Shown here: positions 28,061-35,910 of the stretch, piece by piece
Numbering within the stretch: position 1 is the first letter of the stretch
Layout: every line of letters starts with the position of its first letter
Assembly (NCBI RefSeq): GCF_000428485.1
Contig: NZ_AUAA01000005.1
Coordinates: 62,001 to 126,000 of the forward strand
Reading direction: 5' to 3'
DNA from: Epilithonimonas tenax DSM 16811
Lineage (GTDB): Bacteria > Bacteroidota > Bacteroidia > Flavobacteriales > Weeksellaceae
Length of the DNA: 64,000 nt
Made by a program: the position numbers and the translations under genes
Notes under the pieces: model-generated
Told to the model about the DNA's origin: nothing
The model's input: only the letters and a program-made list of their open reading frames with translations
Database searches by the model: none

Positions 28061-28067
28061 GACAAAG

Positions 28068-28094
28068 AGATAATAGACGGATAGATGATAGACT
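28068..28094 (+). repeat. Left inverted repeat of 4HB cassette 2
   Basis: A 27-nt sequence built of AGAnnAT-type heptamers (AGATAAT, AGACGGAT, AGATGAT, AGACT). It is complementary to 28542-28568 at 26 of 27 positions. A near-copy in direct orientation follows the gene at 28487-28514. Confidence 0.85.
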
Positions 28095-28119
28095 AATTGA
28101 AATATTAAAAACGCAATAG

Positions 28120-28485
28120 ATGAATGAATTCAAAAGACATAACTTTAAAAAGCTTAAGATTTGGCAAATGGGTTTGGAATTATCAAAATTGACTTTAGAC
28201 CAAACTGATACTTTTCCAACTTACGAAAAATATGGTTTAAAAAGTCAAATGGACAGATGTTCAATATCAATTCCTTCAAATATAGCTGAAGGGTCAAGCA
28301 GAACGAATAAGTCTTTCAGTCATTTTTTGGATATTTCTTTAGGCTCATCTTTCGAATTACAAACTCAGTTATTATTAGCAAATCATAGAAAATATCTACC
28401 AGAACAACAACTTGAAATTTTCGAAACTAAAATCGAGGAATTTCAAAGAGCAACAATGGTATTTCAAAACACACTAAAAGACTAA
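28120..28485 (+). CDS. Four-helix-bundle protein (23S rRNA IVS/S23 family), copy 2
   Basis: A 121-aa second member of the same family, with KLKIWQMGLELSKLTLDQTD, EKYGLKSQMDRCSISIPSNIAEGSSR and LGSSFELQTQLLLA. It is clearly diverged from copy 1, so this is not a recent local duplication. It lies between the thiolase and acyl-CoA dehydrogenase genes. The gene plus flanks (about 500 nt) would form a loop closed by a 27-bp stem in the fad mRNA. That is the geometry of IVS elements cut out of 23S rRNA by RNase III. The function of the protein is not known. Confidence 0.9.
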   Translation: MNEFKRHNFKKLKIWQMGLELSKLTLDQTDTFPTYEKYGLKSQMDRCSISIPSNIAEGSSRTNKSFSHFLDISLGSSFELQTQLLLANHRKYLPEQQLEIFETKIEEFQRATMVFQNTLKD

Positions 28486-28486
28486 A

Positions 28487-28514
28487 AGATGATAGACGGA
28501 TAGATAAGAGACTA
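28487..28514 (+). repeat. Direct copy of the cassette 2 repeat
   Basis: Directly after the four-helix-bundle stop, GATGATAGACGGATAGAT and following bases repeat the left array of cassette 2 with a few changes. It could pair with 28542-28567 as a local hairpin, competing with the long stem. Confidence 0.75.
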
Positions 28515-28541
28515 AAAAATGCAGAAAAACTATGCAGTCAA

Positions 28542-28576
28542 AGTCTATCATCTATCAGTCTATTATCTATCATCTC
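28542..28576 (+). repeat. Right inverted repeat of 4HB cassette 2
   Basis: Heptamers GTCTATC, ATCTATC, AGTCTATT, ATCTATC, ATCTC. The first 27 nt pair with 28068-28094 with a single mismatch. The array ends 28 nt before the acyl-CoA dehydrogenase ATG. Confidence 0.85.
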
Positions 28577-28603
28577 AAATAAAAAATTTAAAATCACAAT
28601 AAT

Positions 28604-30391
28604 ATGTCAACTGAAACCCAAACATTAAACGGTGGCGAATTCCTGGTAAAGGACATCACTGCTCAGGAAATCTTCAGCATCGAGGAACTTTCCGAAGAAC
28701 AAAAAATGCTTCGCGATTCTGCGAAAGAATTCATCGATAAAGAAGTGGTTCCGAACAAAGAACGCTTCGAGAAAAAAGATTACGCCTACACGGAAGAAGT
28801 GATGCGCAAAATCGGGGAAATGGGATTCCTTGGAATAGCAGTTCCAGAAGCTTACGGCGGACTGGGAATGGGATTCGTGACCACAATGCTGGCTTGCGAT
28901 TACATCTCCGGAACGACTGGCTCATTAGCAACAGCTTACGGCGCACACACGGGAATTGGAACTTTACCAATCCTACTTTACGGAAGCGAATATCTGAAAA
29001 ACAAATATCTTCCGGACTTAGCGGCCGGAACTAAATTCGGTGCTTACTGTTTGACTGAACCAGACGCAGGTTCCGACGCAAACAGCGGAAAAACAAGAGC
29101 AAAATTGTCTGATGACGGAAAACATTACATTATCAACGGCCAAAAAATGTGGATTTCGAATGCAGGTTTTGCAGACACTTTCACATTGTTTGCCAAGATT
29201 GACGATGACAAAAACATCACTGGATTCGTCATTAATCGTTCAGAATTGGAAAATCCTGAAAGTATGACTTTCGGAGAGGAAGAACACAAATTGGGAATCC
29301 GTGCGTCTTCTACGCGTCAGGTTTTCTTCAATGATATGAAAGTTCCGGTTGAGAATCTTTTGGGCGAAAGAAACAACGGTTTCAAAATCGCACTGAATGC
29401 CCTAAACGTTGGCCGAATCAAATTGGCTGCGGCTTGTCTGGATGCACAAAGAAGAATCCTGAACCATTCATTGACTTATTCTACGGAGAGAAAACAGTTT
29501 GGCGTTTCTATCAACACTTTCGGTGCGATTCGCAAGAAGTTGGCAGAGATGGCGACTGGCGCTTTCGTGAGTGAGGCTGGCTCTTACCGTGGCGCAAAAG
29601 ATGTCGAAAACAAAATCGAGGAATTGGTTGCCGGCGGAATGAACCACGAGGAAGCGGAACTGAAAGGCGTGGAGGAATTCGCAGTTGAATGTTCTATCTT
29701 GAAAGTTTTCGTTTCAGATTTGGCACAACATTCTGCGGATGAAGGGATTCAAATCTTCGGTGGAATGGGCTTCTCGGAAGATACACCAATGGAATCTGCC
29801 TGGAGAGATTCAAGGATTTCCAGAATTTATGAAGGAACCAACGAAATCAATAGACTTTTAGCCGTTGGAATGCTCATCAAGCGTACGATGCAAGGGAAAA
29901 TAGACCTTTTGACGCCTGCAAAAAACGTAGGAAAAGAATTAATGGGAATTCCGTCTTTCGACATTCCGGATTATTCAGAATATATGTCTGAGGAAAAAGA
30001 AGTCATCAAAAATCTGAAGAAAGTCTTCCTGATGGTTTCCGGTTCTGCCCTTCAAAAATATATGATGGACATCGAGAAACAACAGCATCTTCTCCTGAAC
30101 GCTTCCGAAATCCTGAACCAAATCTATATGGCAGAATCCGCCATCCTGAGAGCGGAGAAACATTTCGACACCGATTCTGTAGAAGCATCAATGGCAAGAC
30201 TGAATCTTTACAAAGCCGTTGACATCATCGCCACCAACGCAAAAGAAGGCATCGTCTCTTTCTCCGAAGGCGACGAGCAAAGAATGATGCTGGCCGGACT
30301 AAGACGTTTCACAAAATACGTAAACACGCCAAATCCAATTGCTTTGACGGAAAAAATTGCAGAGCATTTTATTGCGAAAGGTTCTTACTAA
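28604..30391 (+). CDS. Acyl-CoA dehydrogenase (long form)
   Basis: A 595-aa FAD enzyme for the first step of beta-oxidation. The ACAD core (about 35-425) shows CLTEPDAGSDANSGKTRA, MWISNAGFADTF, the FAD/dimer segment GIQIFGGMGFSEDTPMESAWRDSRI, and the catalytic Glu in RIYEGTNEINR. A C-terminal extension of about 160 residues gives the length of VLCAD/ACAD9-like proteins. It closes the fad operon and is followed by a hairpin terminator. Confidence 0.93.
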   Translation: MSTETQTLNGGEFLVKDITAQEIFSIEELSEEQKMLRDSAKEFIDKEVVPNKERFEKKDYAYTEEVMRKIGEMGFLGIAVPEAYGGLGMGFVTTMLACDYISGTTGSLATAYGAHTGIGTLPILLYGSEYLKNKYLPDLAAGTKFGAYCLTEPDAGSDANSGKTRAKLSDDGKHYIINGQKMWISNAGFADTFTLFAKIDDDKNITGFVINRSELENPESMTFGEEEHKLGIRASSTRQVFFNDMKVPVENLLGERNNGFKIALNALNVGRIKLAAACLDAQRRILNHSLTYSTERKQFGVSINTFGAIRKKLAEMATGAFVSEAGSYRGAKDVENKIEELVAGGMNHEEAELKGVEEFAVECSILKVFVSDLAQHSADEGIQIFGGMGFSEDTPMESAWRDSRISRIYEGTNEINRLLAVGMLIKRTMQGKIDLLTPAKNVGKELMGIPSFDIPDYSEYMSEEKEVIKNLKKVFLMVSGSALQKYMMDIEKQQHLLLNASEILNQIYMAESAILRAEKHFDTDSVEASMARLNLYKAVDIIATNAKEGIVSFSEGDEQRMMLAGLRRFTKYVNTPNPIALTEKIAEHFIAKGSY

Positions 30392-30415
30392 ATCATCGAT
30401 TTTATTGAAATAAAT

Positions 30416-30443
30416 AAACCCTCTGAATTTTTTCGGAGGGTTT
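30416..30443 (+). terminator. Terminator of the fad operon
   Basis: AAACCCTCTGA (30416-30426) pairs with TCGGAGGGTTT (30433-30443) with one G-T. It is convergent with the next gene and may work in both directions. Confidence 0.75.
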
Positions 30444-30444
30444 G

Positions 30445-30873
30445 TTAGTTTAAATAACACTCAGATATTTTCGGGAGTTGAGCTATTTTAGGATTATTAA
30501 AGAAAAATTTTTCCCGGCTTGGATGTAATCTTTGAAAATTAGAAAAGTCAGAAACTTTTTCTTTTGTATGAATTAGATACATTGTATTTCTCCCTTTTTT
30601 ATCATAGCTAACACCTATTGTATTAGGTGTGTCAATTTCTGATTTGTGAGTTTTTATTTCGTACGAACTTAAATATCCAATCTCAGTTAAAATTGCTTCT
30701 TCAGAAATAGTTAGAAGCTTTTCTCCTATTGATTCTGCCAACTCAAAAAAATCATTTTCTGTTTTTGTAAAAGAAGTAAAATCCAAGTTTTTTTCGCTCA
30801 AAATGAAACCTTTATTTCCAGTTTCAAACAAGACATAGAAATAGCTTTTGCCGTCGAATTTATAGTTTGTCAT
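30445..30873 (-). CDS. Hypothetical protein, third gene of an A+T-rich island
   Basis: A 142-aa protein that I do not recognise (start MTNYKFDGKSYFYVLFETGNK). It has no signal peptide, membrane span or catalytic signature. It is probably small and globular: alternating beta-strand-like segments (YFYVLFE, MYLIHTKEKVS) and a helix around 38-60 (ENDFFELAESIGEKLLTI). It lies 13 nt after the 194-aa gene on the same strand and is markedly A+T-rich compared with the fad operon. The last gene of a three-gene operon, it could be an immunity or accessory protein; that is speculation. Confidence 0.6.
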   Translation of the reverse strand: MTNYKFDGKSYFYVLFETGNKGFILSEKNLDFTSFTKTENDFFELAESIGEKLLTISEEAILTEIGYLSSYEIKTHKSEIDTPNTIGVSYDKKGRNTMYLIHTKEKVSDFSNFQRLHPSREKFFFNNPKIAQLPKISECYLN

Positions 30874-30886
30874 TTTTTATTGATTT

Positions 30887-31471
30887 TTAAGATAAATTTA
30901 ATTGAGAATAGTCAGTAGAACTCACAAGTTTTATTTTTTCATTAACCTTCGCAATCAATAAATCATCAAAAAAGCCTTTAAGTATTACTTGTCCTTCGTA
31001 AAAAGATATTGATGCTTTTTTTGAAATATAAACATTCATCGAACTATTATTTTCTTTTATAAAAGTTGTGTATAAAAAATGTTTTGAATTAGCTCTCACA
31101 GTTTTATGTACAGAAATATATCCTTCCTTTTTCATAAAATCTTTAACTGAATAAACCTGAATTTTTGGTATATCCACTACTTTTTTGTCATTGGGTAATA
31201 TTTTTCTTTTTAAAATATTTGCTTTTATGATATTAGTAATTTCTTCTTTATCTCCATCATTTTCGAATAACACTTTATTAGAAATACGAGTAGAACTATT
31301 TAATAAAGGATGGTTTGTGTACATTAATTTCATCACTTCATCATCTACTACGAAATCTTCAAAATCCCTAATACAATAACATAAATAGTCTAAGTCAATA
31401 GTTATTAGATTACTTATTGTAGTCCCTTTATATTTCCCAAAACTCAATTGGGTATTTTTATTATACAGCAT
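30887..31471 (-). CDS. Protein with exonuclease-X-like C-terminal motif, function unknown
   Basis: A 194-aa protein. The first about 50 residues (LSFGKYKGTTISNLITIDLDYLCYCIRDFEDF) resemble the small domain with the FGKYKG motif found at the C-terminus of exodeoxyribonuclease X-like and quorum-regulated proteins. There the motif often accompanies nucleic-acid enzymes. The rest is unrecognised: a middle Lys-rich part and a C-terminal segment of predicted beta strands. No catalytic residues are visible. It starts 3 nt after the 398-aa gene, so the two are translationally coupled. Its A+T-richness suggests horizontal origin. Confidence 0.6.
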   Translation of the reverse strand: MLYNKNTQLSFGKYKGTTISNLITIDLDYLCYCIRDFEDFVVDDEVMKLMYTNHPLLNSSTRISNKVLFENDGDKEEITNIIKANILKRKILPNDKKVVDIPKIQVYSVKDFMKKEGYISVHKTVRANSKHFLYTTFIKENNSSMNVYISKKASISFYEGQVILKGFFDDLLIAKVNEKIKLVSSTDYSQLNLS

Positions 31472-31474
31472 AGT

Positions 31475-32671
31475 TTAGTCTAAATTCCAATATACATCAT
31501 TCATTGTGTCAGGGTCATTTGTACCCGATGCATCCCATAACCAATTCTTATCATTTGGTGTATCGTAAGCCCTCTCAAATTCTCTAGAATTATTAATTTT
31601 GTCAATAATTTTACTAACTTCTCTCCAGTAAAAAGAATTTTCGTGTAAATCTCCATAGTCAATATTATCATCTTTGAGATAACCAATTAATGAATTACGC
31701 TTTATATCAAACAAAGTAAACATATTATTTATTTTATCAAATTTCAAATTTATTTTTTTAAAATTTAAATAAAAATCCTCATTGTCTAAATAATCTTTCA
31801 CATTAATTTCTTCACTGATAATTTCATAATCAAACATCACATCATTCAATTTTGTAAGAACTATATTTTTCTCTTCAAGTATTCGCCGTTCAAAGAATGA
31901 GGGACTTATGACAAACCATTTCAATTCTCTTATTCCCCACTTTATAAAATCAAAATCTATTTTTGTTTGATGATAATTAACAATATTTTCAGCATTTAGT
32001 TTTGAATTATTTCTAAAAGTTTCATTAAGGAACTCAATATAAAATTCAATTATTTTTGAGCTATATTTTTTTAAGTAATCTTCATTTAAGTACAGAAAAA
32101 TAAAATTATCCGTAACTTTCAAATCAATTCTTTTTTCGATAATATATTCAATACGTTTCCCAGATTCATATGGATTATTTAATTCATCAAAAGAATACAC
32201 ATTTTTTTCAAACATCTCTTGTGTTATCTCTGATATTTTTATTAACCAATTATTACAGGCAATATTCTCTATTGGTCCTGTTAAAATTTGAATTAAATCT
32301 TTTCTAATTTGAGAGGAAGAATAAAATGAATATGGTAATAATGATGTGTCGATAAATTGCTTTTTATGTAATTTATCCAAATCAACTTTAATAAATTTAT
32401 TTTTTACAATTCCATTTTGTATTTCTATTATTAGCAGAAAATTTGGACAAAAATATTTATTGTCGTAAGATTCATCTTTAACTCTTATGCACAAATTATG
32501 ACTAACCCAATCCGCAAATCTATCGACTCGTGAAAAAGTTTCGCCTTTTGAAAGATATAGTTTCTCAGATTTAATTATCCAAAAATATTCATCTGAATTA
32601 GTTTCTTTTTCACTCAATAAATCTGCTAAAGTATCTTCATTGAAATGAACACCTTTATATATAATTTTCAT
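31475..32671 (-). CDS. Large unrecognised protein of the A+T-rich island
   Basis: A 398-aa cytoplasmic-looking protein rich in Asn, Ile, Lys, Asp and Phe. I see no known motif. Segments include DEYFWIIKSEKLYLSKGETFSRVDRFADWVSHNLCIRV (about 27-64) and a charged C-terminus ending in WLWDASGTNDPD and MNDVYWNLD. Codons are strongly A/T at third positions, unlike the housekeeping genes around it. It is the first of three closely packed genes and lies 73 nt downstream of the HigA-like regulator, which could control it. A toxin or defence role is possible only by context. Confidence 0.6.
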   Translation of the reverse strand: MKIIYKGVHFNEDTLADLLSEKETNSDEYFWIIKSEKLYLSKGETFSRVDRFADWVSHNLCIRVKDESYDNKYFCPNFLLIIEIQNGIVKNKFIKVDLDKLHKKQFIDTSLLPYSFYSSSQIRKDLIQILTGPIENIACNNWLIKISEITQEMFEKNVYSFDELNNPYESGKRIEYIIEKRIDLKVTDNFIFLYLNEDYLKKYSSKIIEFYIEFLNETFRNNSKLNAENIVNYHQTKIDFDFIKWGIRELKWFVISPSFFERRILEEKNIVLTKLNDVMFDYEIISEEINVKDYLDNEDFYLNFKKINLKFDKINNMFTLFDIKRNSLIGYLKDDNIDYGDLHENSFYWREVSKIIDKINNSREFERAYDTPNDKNWLWDASGTNDPDTMNDVYWNLD

Positions 32672-32744
32672 TTTTAAGAATTAATAAATTATACTACTAC
32701 CATTAACACCTTATTCAATATTTTGATTTCCAACTAATAAGTTA

Positions 32745-33050
32745 TCAAATCTTAATACTCAATTCCAACCGCCCGCCAAAACCAAGTTCAACAATCTTTT
32801 GAAGCGTCGAGATTCGAGTTTCTTTTAGATTATTTTCAATTTTTGAAATGTAGGATTTAGTCGTTCCTACTTTTTCCGCTAATTCTTCTTGTGTCATTCC
32901 AAGTTCTAAACGTGTATCGTGGATGAGCGCTCCAATCTTAAAATTTTCGTAACCATCTTCAAGTTCGTCACGTTCTTTTATTCCACGTTTACCGAAGTTT
33001 TTCTCTTTGAAATCATCAAAAGTTGTTAGATTTTTATTTGCTGTCTTCAT
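32745..33050 (-). CDS. HigA-like XRE-family regulator, no toxin partner seen
   Basis: A 101-aa protein with an N-terminal charged segment and a helix-turn-helix (about 42-96: LIHDTRLELGMTQEELAEKVGTTKSYISKIENN). It closely resembles HigA-type antitoxins of Bacteroidota, which follow a RelE/HigB toxin gene. Upstream there is only the 106-bp gap to the DUF763 gene, so no toxin is present on that side. The downstream genes are not RelE-like. An 18-bp palindrome upstream suggests it represses its own promoter. It may be an orphan or may regulate the three unknown genes downstream. Confidence 0.85.
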   Translation of the reverse strand: MKTANKNLTTFDDFKEKNFGKRGIKERDELEDGYENFKIGALIHDTRLELGMTQEELAEKVGTTKSYISKIENNLKETRISTLQKIVELGFGGRLELSIKI

Positions 33051-33090
33051 ATCTCATTCTGGTTTCTTTTCACAATATAAAGATAACAAA

Positions 33091-33108
33091 GTTTCACTAA
33101 AGTGAAAC
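33091..33108. promoter_or_regulatory. 18-bp operator-like palindrome
   Basis: GTTTCACTAAAGTGAAAC: two 8-bp arms around AA, 41 bp upstream of the XRE-regulator ATG. Both its position and its symmetry fit an autoregulatory site for the HigA-like dimer. Confidence 0.7.
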
Positions 33109-33156
33109 AAAAAGAAGAAATGTTTTAGATTAATAATAAAAAAATGTTACTGAAAA

Positions 33157-34368
33157 TCAAAACAAACTCAACTGAATCCCACCATTCCCTTTCCCCGGCT
33201 TCGCATCACCAAAAACCGTTTTCCCACCAAACCGCCAAGAGTTTTGTCGCTCCTCTTCTATCACTTCTTCAAGGTTAAAATCCGGCGTGAAGTTCGCTTC
33301 CGTTCTCAAAGCAATCTCGTGAAGTTTCTTGATGGCTTGACTCTTATCCGTATTCCCCAACTTAGATTTCTCGATGCCGGTTCTTAGGATAGAAATGGTT
33401 TCGTCGTAGGTTTTGGTAGGCACAGGAAACGGATGACCGTCTTTCCCGCCGTGCGCAAAAGAAAACCGCGCTGGGTCTGAAAATCTCGACGGTGCACCGT
33501 GAATCACCTCACTCACAAGAGCCAGAGACTGCATCGTTCTGGGACCAACGCCTTTCAGCATCAGCAATTCCTCAAAATTCTCAGGTTGGTTTTCTCTCGC
33601 CAACCAAAGAATATTTCCGAGCTTTTTCATATCCACATCACTCGCCAAAACCTCGTGATGCGCGGGCAAAATCAAGCGTTGGAAATCCTGCATCCATTTC
33701 TCGGAATCGGTTTTTGTGATGTCAACAATCCCGTTTCTGCTTTGTTCCGCTTGAGCAGAAGTCAGATTGAGAATATGCCCAAGATTCACACCGGAAATTC
33801 CCGTATGAGGCTCATTCACAAAAGAGTTGACATTCTCAGAAAGCCAATGGTAACGCCTCGCAGTCCCATTGGAATCGTGCATTCCTTGCTGAACAACCGC
33901 CCAATTCCCCTGATCCGATAAAATAAAATTATGAAGATAAAGCTGATAACCATCCTGAATAGCCGTGTTATCAACCTTCGCAGAAAGTTTACTGCATCGC
34001 ACGAGTTCTGTGCCGTCAAGTCCGGTGGAATCTGCAATGTTCAGAAGTTCGTTTGGCGTTTCTTTGGAGAATCTTCCTTTTCCGCCAGCAATGTAGATTC
34101 CCAGTGATTTAGAATTAGGATTGATGGAACGTTTCAAAGCGCCCATCACAGAGGTCGTGATGCCGGACGAGTGCCAATCCATTCCCATCACCGCTCCAAA
34201 ACTCTGAAACCAAAACGGGTCTGCCAATCGCCTCAGAACTTCATCTTTGCCATAATCCGCAAGAATCACCTCTACGATGGCAAGCCCAAGTTTCGACATC
34301 CGCTCATAAAGCCAAGGCGGAACCTGACCGTAATGTAAAGGCAAATCTGCAGTTCCAGAACGTTTCAT
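33157..34368 (-). CDS. DUF763 protein
   Basis: A 403-aa member of the DUF763 family, recognised from the start MKRSGTADLPLHYGQVPPWLYERM and from VMGMDWHSSGITTSVMGALK. A helix-hairpin-helix-like segment, LLMLKGVGPRTMQSLALVSEVIHG (about 275-298), suggests nucleic-acid binding. The family occurs in archaea, thermophiles and scattered bacteria, and its activity is unknown to me. It has a higher G+C than the adjacent island. There is no neighbouring partner; it is probably monocistronic. Confidence 0.85.
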   Translation of the reverse strand: MKRSGTADLPLHYGQVPPWLYERMSKLGLAIVEVILADYGKDEVLRRLADPFWFQSFGAVMGMDWHSSGITTSVMGALKRSINPNSKSLGIYIAGGKGRFSKETPNELLNIADSTGLDGTELVRCSKLSAKVDNTAIQDGYQLYLHNFILSDQGNWAVVQQGMHDSNGTARRYHWLSENVNSFVNEPHTGISGVNLGHILNLTSAQAEQSRNGIVDITKTDSEKWMQDFQRLILPAHHEVLASDVDMKKLGNILWLARENQPENFEELLMLKGVGPRTMQSLALVSEVIHGAPSRFSDPARFSFAHGGKDGHPFPVPTKTYDETISILRTGIEKSKLGNTDKSQAIKKLHEIALRTEANFTPDFNLEEVIEEERQNSWRFGGKTVFGDAKPGKGNGGIQLSLF

Positions 34369-34414
34369 TGTGTGAAATTACGACTTAATTTTCTGTTTAA
34401 AAAAGTTAATCAAG

Positions 34415-34449
34415 CAAAAAAAAATCCGAAACGATTATCGCTCCGGATT
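34415..34449 (-). terminator. Terminator of the ArsC/Spx-like gene
   Basis: AATCCG (34423-34428) pairs with CGGATT (34444-34449) and the stem extends by G-T pairs. A run of nine A residues at its low-coordinate side gives the T tract on the minus strand. Confidence 0.7.
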
Positions 34450-34473
34450 GCTTTACTGTACAAATTTTATTGC

Positions 34474-34836
34474 TTAATTTTCTTTCTTAGAAAGGAAATA
34501 ATCTTTTAATTTACCAAGATTTATTTTGTCGCTACCAACGAAGATTTCTTCTTCTGTCAGGAAAACCGGACGTTTCAAAAACGTGTAGTGATCCAATAGC
34601 AATTCTTTATAATCTTTCTCCTGAAGGGTCTTAGGATCAAGCTCCTGCAGTTTTATCTGATTTGATTTCTTATTGAAAAGTGCTTCATAAGAACCAGCCA
34701 ATTTGTACATATCCTCAATTTCTTCCTCAGTGATGGGGTTGATTTTGATTTCGCGCATTTCCCAATCTCTAGTGTCATATTGTCCTAATATTTTTCTACA
34801 GGTGTCGCAAGTTTTAAGATAAAATACTTTTTTCAT
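34474..34836 (-). CDS. ArsC/Spx-family thioredoxin-fold protein
   Basis: A 120-aa protein with the CxxC motif in YLKTCDTCRKIL (residues 8-11 of the CxxC are Cys-Asp-Thr-Cys). It has the family's REIKINPITEEEIEDMYKLAG and the KRPVFLTEEEIFVG segment near the end, where ArsC proteins have the substrate arginine. It resembles YffB/Spx-like proteins more than true arsenate reductases, and no ars genes are near. I start at the ATG at 34836 (MKKVFYLKTC); the longer reading from 34863 adds nine residues without support. Confidence 0.82.
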   Translation of the reverse strand: MKKVFYLKTCDTCRKILGQYDTRDWEMREIKINPITEEEIEDMYKLAGSYEALFNKKSNQIKLQELDPKTLQEKDYKELLLDHYTFLKRPVFLTEEEIFVGSDKINLGKLKDYFLSKKEN

Positions 34837-34965
34837 TTGGCGAAAATACGGATTTTTTTTCACATGGGAGCTATCTCATTGAGTTTTGTTATGTTACAGC
34901 CAGCCGCACGGTCTCATCTTCTGCATATTAGCTATGAAAATTTAACTTTCATTAAGTATTATGAT

Positions 34966-35080
34966 GGCAGCTTGATCCGTCCTCCACTCCCGCTTTTTTG
35001 TTGTTGCGAAGGACGTTTGGCCATCAGTTGATATCCTGCCCTCGCAACAACAAAAAGAGCTCCGTTCAGGCCGGGCTGCG
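34966..35080 (+). repeat. Dispersed structured element, copy B
   Basis: Outer stem GCAGC (34967-34971) with GCTGC (35075-35079). The 5' block GATCCGTCCTCCACTCCC leads into GCTTTTTT, and AAAAAGAGC leads into the 3' block TCCGTTCAGGCCGGG. The apical domain has a perfect 10-bp stem, GTTGTTGCGA (35000-35009) with TCGCAACAAC (35042-35051), whose sequence differs from copies D and E but still pairs. It is located between the divergent ArsC-like and thioesterase genes. Confidence 0.85.
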
Positions 35081-35152
35081 GATTCGTCTTCAAATCGCGT
35101 TTAGTCATCAACATTGAAGGTTTCCATTTCTAATCAAAATTATTTTCCGCGA

Positions 35153-35207
35153 CCCTAAAGGAAGTAATTTTGCTTTACGTTCTAATTTATTTTTGCTCCC
35201 TTGAGGG
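35153..35207. repeat. Inverted repeat in the promoter region of the thioesterase
   Basis: CCCTAAAGGAAG (35153-35164) and CTCCCTTGAGGG (35196-35207) pair at 10 of 12 positions (the other two as G-T), around a 31-nt A+T-rich loop. It could be another dispersed element; no second copy was found in this window. Confidence 0.4.
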
Positions 35208-35274
35208 CTGGGGCAAACAAAAATCAATTAGAATAACTGCAAATACAAAGTTCAAAAATCAACTTAAAAAACAT

Positions 35275-35282
35275 TACATTTG
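35275..35282 (+). promoter_or_regulatory. Promoter -7 box of the thioesterase gene
   Basis: TACATTTG matches TAnnTTTG 17 nt before the ATG at 35300. Confidence 0.5.
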
Positions 35283-35299
35283 AATTTAATTTTCAAAAA

Positions 35300-35767
35300 A
35301 TGGACAACAAACCAATTACTTTTCAGTTTATTTCAGAACCTACAGATGTCAATTTCGGTGGTAATGTGCACGGCGGAAGTGTGATGAAATGGATAGATCA
35401 GGTGGGTTACGCCTGCGCAAGCAATTGGTCATCCACCTATTGTGTCACAGTCTATGTGGGCGGAATTCGTTTTTATCAACCAATTAAAATTGGTGAAATC
35501 GTCAAGTTAGAATCCCACGTGATCTATACTGGCAGTTCCAGCATGCACATCGCAATTGATGTCTATTCCAGAAATATCAAGGAAAAAATCTTTGAAAAGA
35601 AAACGCACTGCATCATCGTTTTTGTAGCCGTAGACGAAAAGGGCAAATCTGTGCAGGTTCCAAAATGGACACCCAGCACAGAACAGGAAATACAAATGGA
35701 GCAATACGCCATCAAACTGATGAATCTCCGCCGGGATATAGAGGACGAAATGAAACCTTTTCTATAA
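35300..35767 (+). CDS. Hotdog-fold acyl-CoA thioesterase
   Basis: A 155-aa hotdog-fold protein with FISEPTDVNFGGNVHGGSVMKWIDQVGYACASNWS at about 10-44, the catalytic-loop/helix signature of YciA/BACH-type acyl-CoA thioesterases. It hydrolyses acyl-CoA to fatty acid and CoA; chain preference is unknown. It is full length, with a single hotdog domain (functional unit a dimer or hexamer). It is preceded by its own promoter box and stands alone. Confidence 0.9.
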   Translation: MDNKPITFQFISEPTDVNFGGNVHGGSVMKWIDQVGYACASNWSSTYCVTVYVGGIRFYQPIKIGEIVKLESHVIYTGSSSMHIAIDVYSRNIKEKIFEKKTHCIIVFVAVDEKGKSVQVPKWTPSTEQEIQMEQYAIKLMNLRRDIEDEMKPFL

Positions 35768-35876
35768 ATGTATTCTGCAAGAAAAACCTGATATTTTTAC
35801 ATTCCAAACTTACGTACCGCTTTTCAATTGAATAAAATTTATCAGATAATGCGCGATCAATACGAATAACAATTTT

Positions 35877-35884
35877 TACATTTG
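35877..35884 (+). promoter_or_regulatory. Promoter -7 box of the T9SS protein gene
   Basis: TACATTTG lies 26 nt before the proposed TTG start at 35911. Confidence 0.45.
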
Positions 35885-35910
35885 TTCCCGAATTTAAAAA
35901 TGTATTCAAA

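Noticed and set aside
28061-28600. CRISPR array from repeated GATAGA words
   Set aside because: Units are 7 bp, degenerate and without spacers; no cas genes are present.
31475-32671. Naming the 398-aa protein as a defence nuclease or toxin
   Set aside because: No catalytic motif is visible; context alone is not enough.
33051-33156. HigB/RelE toxin gene next to the HigA-like regulator
   Set aside because: The 106-bp gap is too short, and no toxin-like frame is found on either side.
34474-34836. Arsenate reductase arsC
   Set aside because: It has the CxxC Spx/YffB-type motif and no ars neighbours, so only a family-level name is supported.
34966-35080. Dispersed element as an insertion sequence
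   Set aside because: No transposase frame and no clear target-site duplication; copies are 90-130 bp. A MITE cannot be excluded.
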